A DNA stretch of 64,000 nucleotides from Pseudoduganella dura (GTDB taxonomy: Bacteria > Pseudomonadota > Gammaproteobacteria > Burkholderiales > Burkholderiaceae_D): NCBI RefSeq assembly GCF_009727155.1, contig NZ_WNWM01000002.1:4154001-4218000 (forward strand). The letters are read 5' to 3'. The position numbers were made by a program, and so were the translations under genes. The notes beneath the pieces were generated by a model. The model was not told the origin of the DNA and searched no databases. It worked only from the letters and a program-made list of their open reading frames with translations. Below are positions 36,317 through 44,452 of this stretch, piece by piece (position 1 is the first letter of the stretch; the number at the start of each line of letters is the position of its first letter).

Positions 36317-36961
36317 ATGTCTCTCTCCCACAAGGCCGTTGCTGTTGCTTCACTGATCTTCGCCACCTCTGCAAGCGCCGATATCACCGCCTATACCAGC
36401 CAGGCGTCCTATCTCGCCGCCGTCGGTACATCCGGCGTCGACACGTTCGACGATTTGCAGATCTGGAACTATCCCACCCCCGCGCCGCGCCAGGCGGGCG
36501 ATTTCGGCTACTCGGTCACGGCCGGCCCGGTCGTCAACGAATATTGGGGCGCCACCGACAACGGCAGTGACTGGTGGATGTCCACGGGTTACTCGCACGA
36601 CCAGCTGGCTTACAGCGGCTTCGGCGAAGGCATCGTCGGCGCCGGCGGCTTCTTCTTCGGCTCCTGGTACAACGGCACCTCGCTGCCGATCGACGCGATC
36701 CGGGTCACCGCCACCGACAGCACCGGCGCCACGCTGACGTGGACCATCGAATCGCCGGAAGTGAACTCGTTCGTCGGCTTCGTCTCAGACACGCACCTGA
36801 CATCGCTCACGGTATGGAAGGACAACATTCCCGACACGTTCATCACCGTCAACGACCTGCACCTGTCTGTGGCGGCGGTACCCGAGCCGGCCACGTACGG
36901 CATGCTGCTGGGCGGCCTTGCGCTGCTCGGCGCGGCGGCGCGCAAGCGGCGCCGGGCATAA
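36317..36961 (+). CDS. PEP-CTERM sorted exported protein
   Basis: A 214-residue protein with a signal peptide (MSLSHKAVAVASLIFATSASA). The C-terminal sorting signal is VPEP, then a hydrophobic helix (TYGMLLGGLALLGAAA), then RKRRR, which is processed by exosortase and is linked to exopolysaccharide producers. The mature domain, rich in Tyr/Trp/Gly/Thr, has no recognised function. The start at 36317 (ATG) is taken for signal-peptide fit; a GTG 6 bp upstream is possible. Confidence 0.85.
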   Translation: MSLSHKAVAVASLIFATSASADITAYTSQASYLAAVGTSGVDTFDDLQIWNYPTPAPRQAGDFGYSVTAGPVVNEYWGATDNGSDWWMSTGYSHDQLAYSGFGEGIVGAGGFFFGSWYNGTSLPIDAIRVTATDSTGATLTWTIESPEVNSFVGFVSDTHLTSLTVWKDNIPDTFITVNDLHLSVAAVPEPATYGMLLGGLALLGAAARKRRRA

Positions 36962-37040
36962 TCGGTTTTTCACGGGCCGGCCTGACGCCGGGCAGGCCCG
37001 ACACAAAAACGCTATCCGTCCGCCATTTTTCTGCGTATGA

Positions 37041-37060
37041 TACTAATCACTTAGTACTAA
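37041..37060. promoter_or_regulatory. BlaI-type operator upstream of the BlaI/M56 operon
   Basis: TACTAA-N4-TTAGTACTAA (37041-37060) ends 12 bp before the regulator start. TACTAA and TTAGTA form a dyad, the form bound by BlaI/MecI repressors. The same 20-bp pattern lies in front of secD (38683-38702). This would give autoregulation. Confidence 0.65.
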
Positions 37061-37072
37061 GAATGGTATGAG

Positions 37073-37462
37073 ATGGACCCGAACCCGACCGAAGGCGAAC
37101 TGGCGATCCTGCGCATCCTGTGGGCGCGCCAAACTCCCACCACCGTGCGCGAAGTGCACGAGGAACTGCTGCGCACGAAGGACACGGCTTATACAACCGT
37201 GCTGAAGATGCTTACGATCATGCACGAGAAAAAGCTGGTGCACCGCGACGAGAGCGAACGCAGCCACCGCTTCGTGCCCGTCTACAGCGAACCGGTGGTG
37301 CAGTCGGCCATGCTGAAGAGTTTCGTGCGCAACGCCTTCGCCGGCTCGCCGTTGACGCTGGTCCAGCGCGCCCTCGACGACGAGCACACCAGCGACGAGG
37401 AACTGACGGCGATCGAGAAGCTGATCGCCGAGGCGAAGGCCCGGCGCGGGGGCGGCGCATGA
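37073..37462 (+). CDS. BlaI/MecI/CopY-family repressor
   Basis: A 129-residue winged-helix repressor: TEGELAILRILWARQTPTTV at the start, KDTAYTTVLKMLTIMHEKKL in the recognition region, and a C-terminal dimerisation part with SFVRNAFAGSPLTLVQRAL. In the BlaI/BlaR system the repressor is cleaved or released when the partner M56 metalloprotease senses a signal. The stop overlaps the start of the protease gene (ATGA), so the two are translationally coupled. A dyad operator lies directly upstream. Confidence 0.92.
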   Translation: MDPNPTEGELAILRILWARQTPTTVREVHEELLRTKDTAYTTVLKMLTIMHEKKLVHRDESERSHRFVPVYSEPVVQSAMLKSFVRNAFAGSPLTLVQRALDDEHTSDEELTAIEKLIAEAKARRGGGA

Positions 37463-38619
37463 GCGCGCTGCCGCCGGCCGTGGCGCATGCGCTGCTGCAT
37501 GCGCTGTGGCAGATCGCGCTGCTCGCACTGTGCGCCGGTGCAACGCTGCACGCGCTGCGGTACCACACGGCGGCGGCCCGCCATGCCGCGGGCATGGCGT
37601 GGCTGCTGGCAATGGCACTGGTACCGCTGGCCACGGCCATCGGGTTCTTCGCCGCCCCGCACGCGCCGTTGCAGGCGAATACCGGCTTTTCTCCCGGCCC
37701 GGCGCCGATGGCGGCCGCGCCCGCGCTGTGGCTGACGGGTGTGGGCATGATGGCCCTGCTGCGCTTGCGCGACTGGCGCGCACTGCTGAACCTGGAGCAC
37801 CAGCGCTTCACGCCGTTGCCGGCCGCATGGGTTGCGCGCTTCGAAGCGATCCGGCGCCGCATGGGCATTCCGGCAGCGCTGCCGGTGCAGGTGCGCGTAG
37901 GCACGGACTTCGGCATGTCGCCTTTCACGGCGCGGCTGCTGCGCCCGGTCGTCTGGCTGCCGCTGGCCGTGCTGACGCACCTGCCGGCGGACCAGGTGGC
38001 CGCGCTGCTGGCCCATGAACTGGCCCATATCCGCCGCAAGGACTGGCTGTGGAACGGCCTGCAGTACGCGGTCGAAGCGCTGCTGTTCTTCCACCCGGCC
38101 ATGTGGTGGCTCAGCCGGCGCATCCGCCAGGAACGCGAGAATGCCTGCGACGATCTCGCGCTGGCGGCCGGCGAAGATCCGGTCGCGCTGGCCGAAGGCC
38201 TGACGGCGCTGCAGCGGCTGCGCCAGCCGCGGGTCCCGCGCCCGATGCCGGCATTCGCGCTGGCCGCGGGCGGTGGCGTGCTGCTGGCGCGCGTGACCCG
38301 CATCCTGGCGGAGCCCGGCGGCAGGCCGCTCGGCGTGCGCACCGCCGGCGCCCTGGCCGCGATGCTGTGCGCCGCGCTGCTGCTGGTACATGGCGTCCCC
38401 GGATTCGAGGCAGGCGTTGCCGCACCGGCCGGCCATCAGTTGCCCGACGCGCCGCCTGCGACGGCCCCGGCCATGCCCACGCCGCTGCCGCAGCCGGTGC
38501 ACCACGCAGCGCTGCCGCTGGCCGTGATCCACGTGGTGCCGGTGCCGCCGGAACCGCCCACGCTGCGGCATACCGTTCCGGCGCTGCCGCCGCCGCCGCC
38601 GCGCCCGACCATCGAATGA
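37459..38619 (+). CDS. M56-family (BlaR1-like) membrane metalloprotease without a beta-lactam sensor domain
   Basis: A 386-residue protein with several membrane helices (about 10-30, 40-60, 80-100 and 300-320). The M56 protease domain has His186-Glu-Leu-Ala-His190 and the downstream ENACDDLA motif. The family partner of BlaI signals by site-2-like cleavage after sensing. The penicillin-binding sensor of BlaR1 is absent: after the last membrane helix there are only about 70 residues, very rich in proline. The signal is therefore unknown. The start at 37459 overlaps the BlaI stop by 4 nt. Confidence 0.85.
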   Translation: MSALPPAVAHALLHALWQIALLALCAGATLHALRYHTAAARHAAGMAWLLAMALVPLATAIGFFAAPHAPLQANTGFSPGPAPMAAAPALWLTGVGMMALLRLRDWRALLNLEHQRFTPLPAAWVARFEAIRRRMGIPAALPVQVRVGTDFGMSPFTARLLRPVVWLPLAVLTHLPADQVAALLAHELAHIRRKDWLWNGLQYAVEALLFFHPAMWWLSRRIRQERENACDDLALAAGEDPVALAEGLTALQRLRQPRVPRPMPAFALAAGGGVLLARVTRILAEPGGRPLGVRTAGALAAMLCAALLLVHGVPGFEAGVAAPAGHQLPDAPPATAPAMPTPLPQPVHHAALPLAVIHVVPVPPEPPTLRHTVPALPPPPPRPTIE

Positions 38620-38682
38620 GCCGGTAACCCGCCTGTTGCGCGGCGAGGCTGCGGCCTGCGCCGCGATTTTTTTCACACGATG

Positions 38683-38702
38683 TACTAAATAATTAGTACT
38701 AA
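38683..38702. promoter_or_regulatory. Second BlaI-type operator, in front of secD
   Basis: TACTAA-N4-TTAGTACTAA at 38683-38702, matching the operator at 37041-37060 in all 16 specified positions. It lies 13 bp before a short leader frame and 39 bp before the secD start. Confidence 0.65.
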
Positions 38703-38715
38703 TGGAGGAGTTGAT

Positions 38716-38745
38716 ATGAGAAGCTCGAACGGCCTGACATCATGA
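38716..38745 (+). CDS. Possible 9-residue leader peptide upstream of secD
   Basis: ATG at 38716 follows a strong GGAGGAG site and opens a 9-codon frame (MRSSNGLTS) whose TGA overlaps the secD ATG. The same region has no other good ribosome site for secD, so translation of secD may depend on termination here. It may be merely a fortuitous frame under the secD ribosome site. Confidence 0.35.
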   Translation: MRSSNGLTS

Positions 38746-40601
38746 ACCGCTATCCTGTCTGGAAATACATCGTCATTGCCATGGTCGTGCTGCTGGCGGC
38801 CCTGTACACGGCACCCAATTACCTCGGCGAATCGCCCGCGCTGCAAGTTACCGGCGGCAAATCCACGGTCAAGGTGGGCAGCGATATCGCCACCCGTGTC
38901 GAACAGCTCCTCGGCAAGGCCGGGCTGCCCGCCACGGACATCGCGCTCGATGCCGGCACGAATCCTTCGGTGCTCGTCCGTTTCGCCGACATCGACACGC
39001 AGTTCAAGGCCCGGCTCGCACTGGAGCGGGGCCTGAACGCCGATCCGCGCGATCCCGCCTATATCGTCACGAACAACCTGCTGGCCAACACCCCGAAGTG
39101 GATGCGGAAACTGGGCGCCTATCCGATGTACCTGGGCCTCGACCTGCGCGGCGGTGTCCACTTCCTGATGCAGGTCGACACCAGGGCCGCGCTGGACAAG
39201 CGCATCCAGGGCTTCGAAGCCGCGTTCCGGATGCAGCTGCGTGACAAGGACGTGCGCCATGCCGGCATCGAACGCGTGGGCGACGCGGTCGTCGTGACAT
39301 TGCGCGACGAACCCATGCGGCGGGCAGCCCGCGACGCGCTGGCCGGCATGAGCGAACTGCGGTTCGCCGATGGCGGCAGCGGCACGGACCTGACGCTGAC
39401 GGCCACCATGGCGCCGGCAGCCCTGAAAGCCGCGCTGGATAACGGCGTCAAGCAGAACATCGCCACGCTGTCCAAGCGCGTCAACCAGCTGGGCGTGCGG
39501 GAACCGGTCATCCAGCAGCAGGGCGCGGACCGCATCATCGTCCAGCTGCCCGGCATGCAGGACGTGGCGCGCGCCAAGTCGCTCATCGGCCGCACCGCCA
39601 CGCTGGAAGTGCGCCTGGTCGACCCCGCGGTAACCCGCGGCACCGAACTCTCCGCCGCGATCCCGTTCAATTCCGAGCTGTTCACCGCCGGCAGGAACGC
39701 ACCCGTGGTGCTGTACAAGGATGTCATCGTCACTGGCGACTACATTTCTTCGGCCACCGCCACTTTTGACTCGAGCCAGCAACCGGCCGTATCGATCGAC
39801 CTGAACGGCGATGGCGGCCGCAAGATGCGCCAGGCCACGCGCGACAAGGTGGGCAAGCTGATGGCCATCGTGCTGGTCGAAAACAGGAAGCCGGAAGTAT
39901 TGATGGTGGCGACCATCCAGCAGGAGCTGGGCAGCACCGTCCAGATCACCGGCGTGGGCAGCATCGGCAACGCCACCGAGCTGGCGCTGCTGCTGCGCGC
40001 CGGCGCGCTGTACGCGCCGATGGCCGTCATCGAGGAACGCCTGGTGGGCCCGCAGCTTGGCGCGGAGAACATCATGAAGGGCAAGCACGCCACGTTGTAC
40101 GGCTTTGCCGCGATCGCCGTGTTCATGATCGCCTACTACACGATGTTCGGCTTCTTCTCCGTGCTGGCGCTGGCCATCAACGTGCTGCTGCTGGTGGCGA
40201 TCCTGTCGATGATGCAGGTGACGCTGACGCTGCCGGGGATCGCCGCCATCGCGCTGGCACTGGGCATGGCGATCGACGCCAACGTGCTGATCAACGAGCG
40301 GGTGCGCGAGGAGCTGCGCGCCGGGGCTTCGCCGCAGGCCGCGATCTCGGCCGGCTTCGACCGCGCCTGGGCCACCATCCTCGACTCGAACGTGACCACG
40401 CTGATCGTGGCGTTGGCGCTGCTGGTGTTCGGTTCCGGCGCCATCCGCGGCTTCGCGATCGTGCACGCCCTGGGTATCCTGACCTCGATGTTCTCCGCCG
40501 TCTTCGTGTCGCGCGGCGTGGTCAACCTGTGGTACGGCCGCAGGAAGAAACTGCAATCGCTGTCGATCGGTACCGTCTGGGTACCGGGCCAGGCCAGGTA
40601 A
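38742..40601 (+). CDS. secD: Protein translocase subunit SecD, apparently a second copy
   Basis: A 619-residue RND-type inner-membrane protein. A first helix (IVIAMVVLLAALYTAPNYLG) is followed by the periplasmic P1 domain, with LGLDLRGGVHFLMQVDTRAA marking SecD. The C-terminal helices include LALGMAIDANVLINERVREE, the conserved D5 segment. SecDF uses the proton gradient to pull exported proteins across. The locus lacks the usual yajC/tgt neighbours, follows the BlaI/M56 pair and has a BlaI-type operator, so it looks like a regulated paralogue; whether another secDF exists cannot be seen here. Confidence 0.92.
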   Translation: MNRYPVWKYIVIAMVVLLAALYTAPNYLGESPALQVTGGKSTVKVGSDIATRVEQLLGKAGLPATDIALDAGTNPSVLVRFADIDTQFKARLALERGLNADPRDPAYIVTNNLLANTPKWMRKLGAYPMYLGLDLRGGVHFLMQVDTRAALDKRIQGFEAAFRMQLRDKDVRHAGIERVGDAVVVTLRDEPMRRAARDALAGMSELRFADGGSGTDLTLTATMAPAALKAALDNGVKQNIATLSKRVNQLGVREPVIQQQGADRIIVQLPGMQDVARAKSLIGRTATLEVRLVDPAVTRGTELSAAIPFNSELFTAGRNAPVVLYKDVIVTGDYISSATATFDSSQQPAVSIDLNGDGGRKMRQATRDKVGKLMAIVLVENRKPEVLMVATIQQELGSTVQITGVGSIGNATELALLLRAGALYAPMAVIEERLVGPQLGAENIMKGKHATLYGFAAIAVFMIAYYTMFGFFSVLALAINVLLLVAILSMMQVTLTLPGIAAIALALGMAIDANVLINERVREELRAGASPQAAISAGFDRAWATILDSNVTTLIVALALLVFGSGAIRGFAIVHALGILTSMFSAVFVSRGVVNLWYGRRKKLQSLSIGTVWVPGQAR

Positions 40602-40634
40602 CCGCCGAAGTAGCCATTCATATCAGAGGATTCC

Positions 40635-41675
40635 ATGGAATTTTTCCGCATTCGCAGAGACATCCCGTTCATGCGCTACGCGACGATCTTCAACATCGTG
40701 TCGGCGTTGACGTTCGTGGCCGCCGTGTACTTCCTGGCCACGAAGGGCCTGCACCTGTCGATCGAGTTCAAGGGCGGCACCGTGGTCGAGGTGAAGTACC
40801 CGCACGCGGCCGACCTGGAACGGCTGCGCGGCACGCTGCGCGGCGCCGGCTTCGAGCATCCCGAAGCCAGCACGTTCGGCACCGCGAGCGACGTGATGAT
40901 CCGCCTGCCGGTCACGCCCGGTGCCAGCCCCGATGCCACGTCGGCCCGCGCCTTCGAGGCGCTGTGCCGCGCCGGGCAGGGCACGGCCCGCGTCTTCGAT
41001 GAAGCGACGCAGAAGGGCGGCGGGGCTCATGCCCGCACCGCCTGCATCGATGCGGCCGGCAACGAAACGGTCTCGCTGCAGCGCGTCGAATTCGTCGGCC
41101 CGCAGGTGGGCGAGGAACTGGCGCAGAACGGCCTGAACGCGCTGATCATGGTGGTGGCCGGCGTGATGTTCTACCTGGCCGTGCGCTTCGAGTGGAAGTA
41201 TGCGGTGGCGGCGATCATCGCCAACCTGCACGACGTGGTCATCATCATGGGCTTCTTCGCGTTCTTCCAGTGGGAATTCTCGCTGACGGTGCTGGCGGCG
41301 ATCCTGGCGGTGCTGGGTTACTCGGTCAACGAATCGGTCGTCATCTTCGACCGGATCCGCGAGAACTTCCGCAAGCAGCGCAGGATGACCGTGCACGAAG
41401 TGATCGACAACGCGATCACCAGCACGATGTCGCGCACGATCATCACCCACGGCTGCACGGAGATGATGGTGCTGTCGATGCTGTTCTTCGGCGGCCCCAC
41501 GCTGCACCACTTCGCCGTCGCGCTGACGATCGGCATCCTGTTCGGCATCTACTCGTCGGTGTTCGTGGCCGCCGCCGTCGCCATGAAGCTGGGCGTCAGG
41601 CGCGAAGACCTGGTCAGGCCAATGAGGGAAGAAGAGGCCAGGGAAAAGGACGGGACCGGCGGCGCCGTCGTCTAG
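40635..41675 (+). CDS. secF: Protein translocase subunit SecF, paired with the secD copy
   Basis: A 346-residue membrane protein with six helices. The N-terminus has EFFRIRRDIPFMRYATIFNI, the periplasmic loop begins EFKGGTVVEVKYP, and the conserved helix segment VLGYSVNESVVIFDRIREN carries the SecF signature Asp. It lies 33 bp after secD with its own AGAGGA site. An insert of about 20 residues within the first periplasmic domain (TRSACIDAAGNE-type region near residue 130) is longer than in E. coli SecF. Confidence 0.92.
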   Translation: MEFFRIRRDIPFMRYATIFNIVSALTFVAAVYFLATKGLHLSIEFKGGTVVEVKYPHAADLERLRGTLRGAGFEHPEASTFGTASDVMIRLPVTPGASPDATSARAFEALCRAGQGTARVFDEATQKGGGAHARTACIDAAGNETVSLQRVEFVGPQVGEELAQNGLNALIMVVAGVMFYLAVRFEWKYAVAAIIANLHDVVIIMGFFAFFQWEFSLTVLAAILAVLGYSVNESVVIFDRIRENFRKQRRMTVHEVIDNAITSTMSRTIITHGCTEMMVLSMLFFGGPTLHHFAVALTIGILFGIYSSVFVAAAVAMKLGVRREDLVRPMREEEAREKDGTGGAVV

Positions 41676-41682
41676 GCCGGCA

Positions 41683-42105
41683 TCATGGCGAGCAGTCGAG
41701 CACCACCAGCACGTCGATCCGGCGGGCCACGCCGTTTTCCACGAAGCGCGCGCTGGCCCGTTCCTCGATCGTATAGATATCCTGCGTGGCGCCATCGCGC
41801 ATCTTCGTCCGCCGCGGCACGATCGTCACGGCAAGGCCGTCCGCGGCGTACGTGCGGGTCTTGCCGTCGCCAATGTCGGCCTGGCTTGTTTTCGTCAGCG
41901 CCGCCAGCCTGCCTTGCCGGCCGACCAGCAGATCCTGCAGCTCGTAGCCGACCAGCCGCCCGTTCGCCGTGATCGTTCCATAGCAGGTCTTCGAATCGAG
42001 CCTTGCCTCGGCCAGGCGCGGGTCCATCGGGATATCGACCGCGCCGGCGGCCGGGCACATCGCCAGCACGGCCATGCCAAGCAAGATTGTTGCGGTACTG
42101 TGCAT
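41683..42105 (-). CDS. Unrecognised periplasmic protein
   Basis: A 140-residue protein with a signal peptide (TILLGMAVLAMCPAAGAV) and a mature part of about 115 residues. Two Cys (KTCYGTI near the front and LDCSP at the end) could form a disulfide. No family was recognised. The start at 42105 has GGAGG upstream. It is convergent with secF (7 bp gap). Confidence 0.7.
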   Translation of the reverse strand: MHSTATILLGMAVLAMCPAAGAVDIPMDPRLAEARLDSKTCYGTITANGRLVGYELQDLLVGRQGRLAALTKTSQADIGDGKTRTYAADGLAVTIVPRRTKMRDGATQDIYTIEERASARFVENGVARRIDVLVVLDCSP

Positions 42106-42142
42106 TACGCCTCCGTCGGCAAGCCTGCGGTGCATCGGCCGG

Positions 42143-42517
42143 TCAGCGCTTCGTCGGCACGAACCGCAGCAGGAACACGGAAACCCCCAGCCCGATCGTG
42201 ACCAGCAATGCCACCAGCGCGGGAATGTGGGCGACCCGTGTCAGCGAATAGCCCATCGATCCCCACATGAACAGCAGGATCGCGATCTTGCCGCGCAGCG
42301 GCAGGCCGCGCCCGTCTTCCCAGTCGCGCAGGTATTTGCCGAACAGCGGGTTGGTGCGCAGCCAGTTGTGGGCGCGCACCGAGCTGCGCGCAAAGCACGC
42401 GGAGGCCAGCAGCAGGAACGGTGTGGTCGGCAGCAGCGGCAGGAATGCGCCCAGTACGGCAAGCACGACGGCTACCGCGCCGATCATCGTCAACAGCCAT
42501 TTCATCGGTCGGTTCAT
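42143..42517 (-). CDS. YbaN-type (DUF454) inner-membrane protein
   Basis: A 124-residue protein with three to four hydrophobic segments. The family stretch GAFLPLLPTTPFLLLASACF is followed by ARSSVRAHNWLRTNPLFG, the YbaN/DUF454 signature. The function is unknown. An IS1595-type element is inserted 18 bp upstream of the start, so the original promoter has been displaced and expression may now depend on the element. Confidence 0.85.
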   Translation of the reverse strand: MNRPMKWLLTMIGAVAVVLAVLGAFLPLLPTTPFLLLASACFARSSVRAHNWLRTNPLFGKYLRDWEDGRGLPLRGKIAILLFMWGSMGYSLTRVAHIPALVALLVTIGLGVSVFLLRFVPTKR

Positions 42518-42535
42518 TGTTGCATCGTACCATTT

Positions 42536-43645
42536 GGCGCTGTTCGCATTAACTATGCAATGCTCCGAGGAACGGAACTTTTTCAGCAAGCTGGTCTTTG
42601 GCGATGGCTTCCGGCGACGCCCACGCGCAGCCATTGGGCCGGTAGCAGCAGGTGGGCCGCGTCGAGCACGCGTTGCCAGCCGGTGTAATTGGCCAGGTAG
42701 CGGCTGGCCACCCCATTGAAGCGGCGTAGCCAGGTTTTAAAACGGCTGTGCCACCCGTTCACGTTATTGAGGTGAATCGCGCCCCGGGCACGAACGCCGG
42801 CGCGAACGTTAATGGCTTCGTGGGTAATATTGGCCGCCCGAGCAAAAGTCCCGTAAGCCTTGGCACCATCGCTGATCAGAAGAACGTCACGACGCAACAC
42901 CGGCAGCAGATGCAGCGCCAGCTGCCGCGCACTAACCGATCCACGCCCGGTAACGAATTCGTGCGTCACCCTGGCACGGTCGCGAGCGACCAGAATGCAG
43001 TCCAGTTCGCGGCTGATACCGCGGCGTGCCGCTTTGCTGCCACGCCGCCGCGCCGGGCGGTCGAGCTTTCGCGAGCCTTTTTGCGATTCCAGTAAATATG
43101 TTTCGTCCACCTCGACCATGCCTGCCAGTGGCGCCGGGCGCTCGCGGCGCACGCCGCCGATGAACCGGTGGCGCCATCGGAAGCTCGTCGAACGGGCGAC
43201 GTCGACGCGCCGCGCCGCATCTCGCACGGTGCGCGACTCAAGCAGGCACTGCAGATACGGCAGCCATTTGTCGCGATGCCGTAATCGTGCCAGCGGCGTG
43301 CCGGTCAGCGCGTTGTAGCTGCGCGTGCACGCCATGCAGCGATAACGCTGCAGGCCATTGGCCTGACCACAGCGATGCCGCCGCCCGCAGCCACAGTGCG
43401 GGCAAGGGCACGCGCCGGCGGCCTGTTCAACAATGCCGAGGCAATTGCCACGCGACGACAGTGCCGCAAGCCACGCCTCCAGGCTGGCGACCTGCTGATC
43501 GGTCAGTTGCTCCTGGGTGAGTGCTTGAAACAGTCCGACAAAGCCGGCAGGGTCCATGATCGCTCCTCGTTTGCATGAGTTACCTCAACAAGGAGTAAGA
43601 CAACGACCAGTTCGACTGGTTCCCCGATTTACCGCTAACAGCGCC
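42536..43645 (-). mobile_element. IS1595-family insertion sequence with 8-bp target duplication
   Basis: The element is 1110 bp. Its ends are imperfect inverted repeats: GGCGCTGTTCGC begins at 42536, and the counterpart GCTAACAGCGCC ends at 43645. The 8-bp direct duplication TACCATTT flanks it at 42528-42535 and 43646-43653. Eight base pairs is the known duplication size for this family. The intact ends, exact duplication and open transposase frame indicate a recent insertion. Confidence 0.92.
42583..43557 (-). CDS. IS1595-family (ISXO2-like) transposase
   Basis: A 324-residue transposase, apparently intact. The N-terminal zinc-ribbon region has CPCPHCGCGRRHRCG and YRCMACTRSY with a Cys array. 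A helix-turn-helix segment contains RDAARRVDVARSTSFRWRHR. The DDE-type domain starts with GMVEVDETYLLESQKGSRKL (Asp-Glu-Thr) and continues with DVLLISDGAKAYGTF, and with NNVNGWHSRFKTWLRRFNGV, where Asn takes the place of the last acidic residue, as in the ISXO2 group. Confidence 0.9.
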   Translation of the reverse strand: MDPAGFVGLFQALTQEQLTDQQVASLEAWLAALSSRGNCLGIVEQAAGACPCPHCGCGRRHRCGQANGLQRYRCMACTRSYNALTGTPLARLRHRDKWLPYLQCLLESRTVRDAARRVDVARSTSFRWRHRFIGGVRRERPAPLAGMVEVDETYLLESQKGSRKLDRPARRRGSKAARRGISRELDCILVARDRARVTHEFVTGRGSVSARQLALHLLPVLRRDVLLISDGAKAYGTFARAANITHEAINVRAGVRARGAIHLNNVNGWHSRFKTWLRRFNGVASRYLANYTGWQRVLDAAHLLLPAQWLRVGVAGSHRQRPAC

Positions 43646-43676
43646 TACCATTTGCGCCCTGACGCCGAAGGGCACC

Positions 43677-43705
43677 TTGTCGAAAAGAAAAGGCAAGTAT
43701 ATAAT
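43677..43705 (+). promoter_or_regulatory. Sigma-70 promoter of the outer-membrane protein gene
   Basis: TTGTCG (43677-43682) and a perfect TATAAT (43700-43705) with 17-bp spacing, about 56 bp before the ATG. The IS1595 end at 43645 leaves it intact. Confidence 0.75.
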
Positions 43706-43760
43706 TTCCGCCCTGCAAATTTATTTGCATAATAAAAATCATAACCACATCAGGAAAACC

Positions 43761-44252
43761 ATGTTCAACAAATACTTCGCCGCCGCCGTGCTGTCGCTGG
43801 CCGCTTCCGCTTCGTTCGCCACGCCGACCGGCATCTATGCCGGCGTCAATGCGGGCGTGACGCACGTTACCGACCTGGACGGCAACAAGTCGAGCTTCGG
43901 CGCGTTCGCCGGCTATGGCATCAATGCGAACTTCGCGATCGAAGCGGGCTACCGCCAGCATGGCGACTGGGACCTGTACGGCTCCGACGTGACGGTCAAG
44001 CAGACCGACATTTCCGTGCTGGGTTCGCTGCCGCTGAACGCCGGGCTCGACCTTTACGGCCGCCTGGGCTACAACCACGCCAAGGTCGAGGCGGAATACG
44101 CGGGCTACCGCGGCAGCGAAAGTGTCGACAACACGCTGTACGGCATCGGTCTCGCCTACAATTTTTCCCAGAACCTGTCCGGCCGTGTCGAACTGCAAAA
44201 GCCGTCGAGCGACACCACCAACACGAGCGTGAGCCTGGTCTGGAAGTTCTGA
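43761..44252 (+). CDS. Outer-membrane beta-barrel protein
   Basis: A 163-residue protein. A signal peptide (AAAVLSLAASASFA) is followed by alternating hydrophobic strands of the small eight-stranded type: GIYAGVNAGVTHV, SSFGAFAGYGINANFAIEAG, LYGRLGYNHAKVEAEY and ending in SVSLVWKF with a C-terminal aromatic. This fits OmpA-like/OmpX-type porin-fold proteins whose role is often adhesion or unknown. The start at 43761 follows AGGAAAACC. Confidence 0.85.
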   Translation: MFNKYFAAAVLSLAASASFATPTGIYAGVNAGVTHVTDLDGNKSSFGAFAGYGINANFAIEAGYRQHGDWDLYGSDVTVKQTDISVLGSLPLNAGLDLYGRLGYNHAKVEAEYAGYRGSESVDNTLYGIGLAYNFSQNLSGRVELQKPSSDTTNTSVSLVWKF

Positions 44253-44273
44253 TCCATTCGTGGCACCAACAAG

Positions 44274-44299
44274 AAACCGGCACGCGATGCCGGTTTTTT
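44274..44299 (+). terminator. Intrinsic terminator after the outer-membrane protein gene
   Basis: AAACCGGC (44274-44281) pairs with GCCGGTTT followed by more T; the loop is ACGCGAT. It lies about 22 bp after the stop. Confidence 0.85.
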
Positions 44300-44452
44300 G
44301 TTGGCGGCCGCCCTTATTTGGTGCATCCCAACAGTGTGTAGCCATTCCAGGTATTGCCATTACCATCATTGCTGGTTCCCGGCCGGCCACGAGCCCGCAC
44401 GCCCGCAGCGAACCTTCCCGGCACTACCCCAACCGCCAAAGGATGCAAACAC

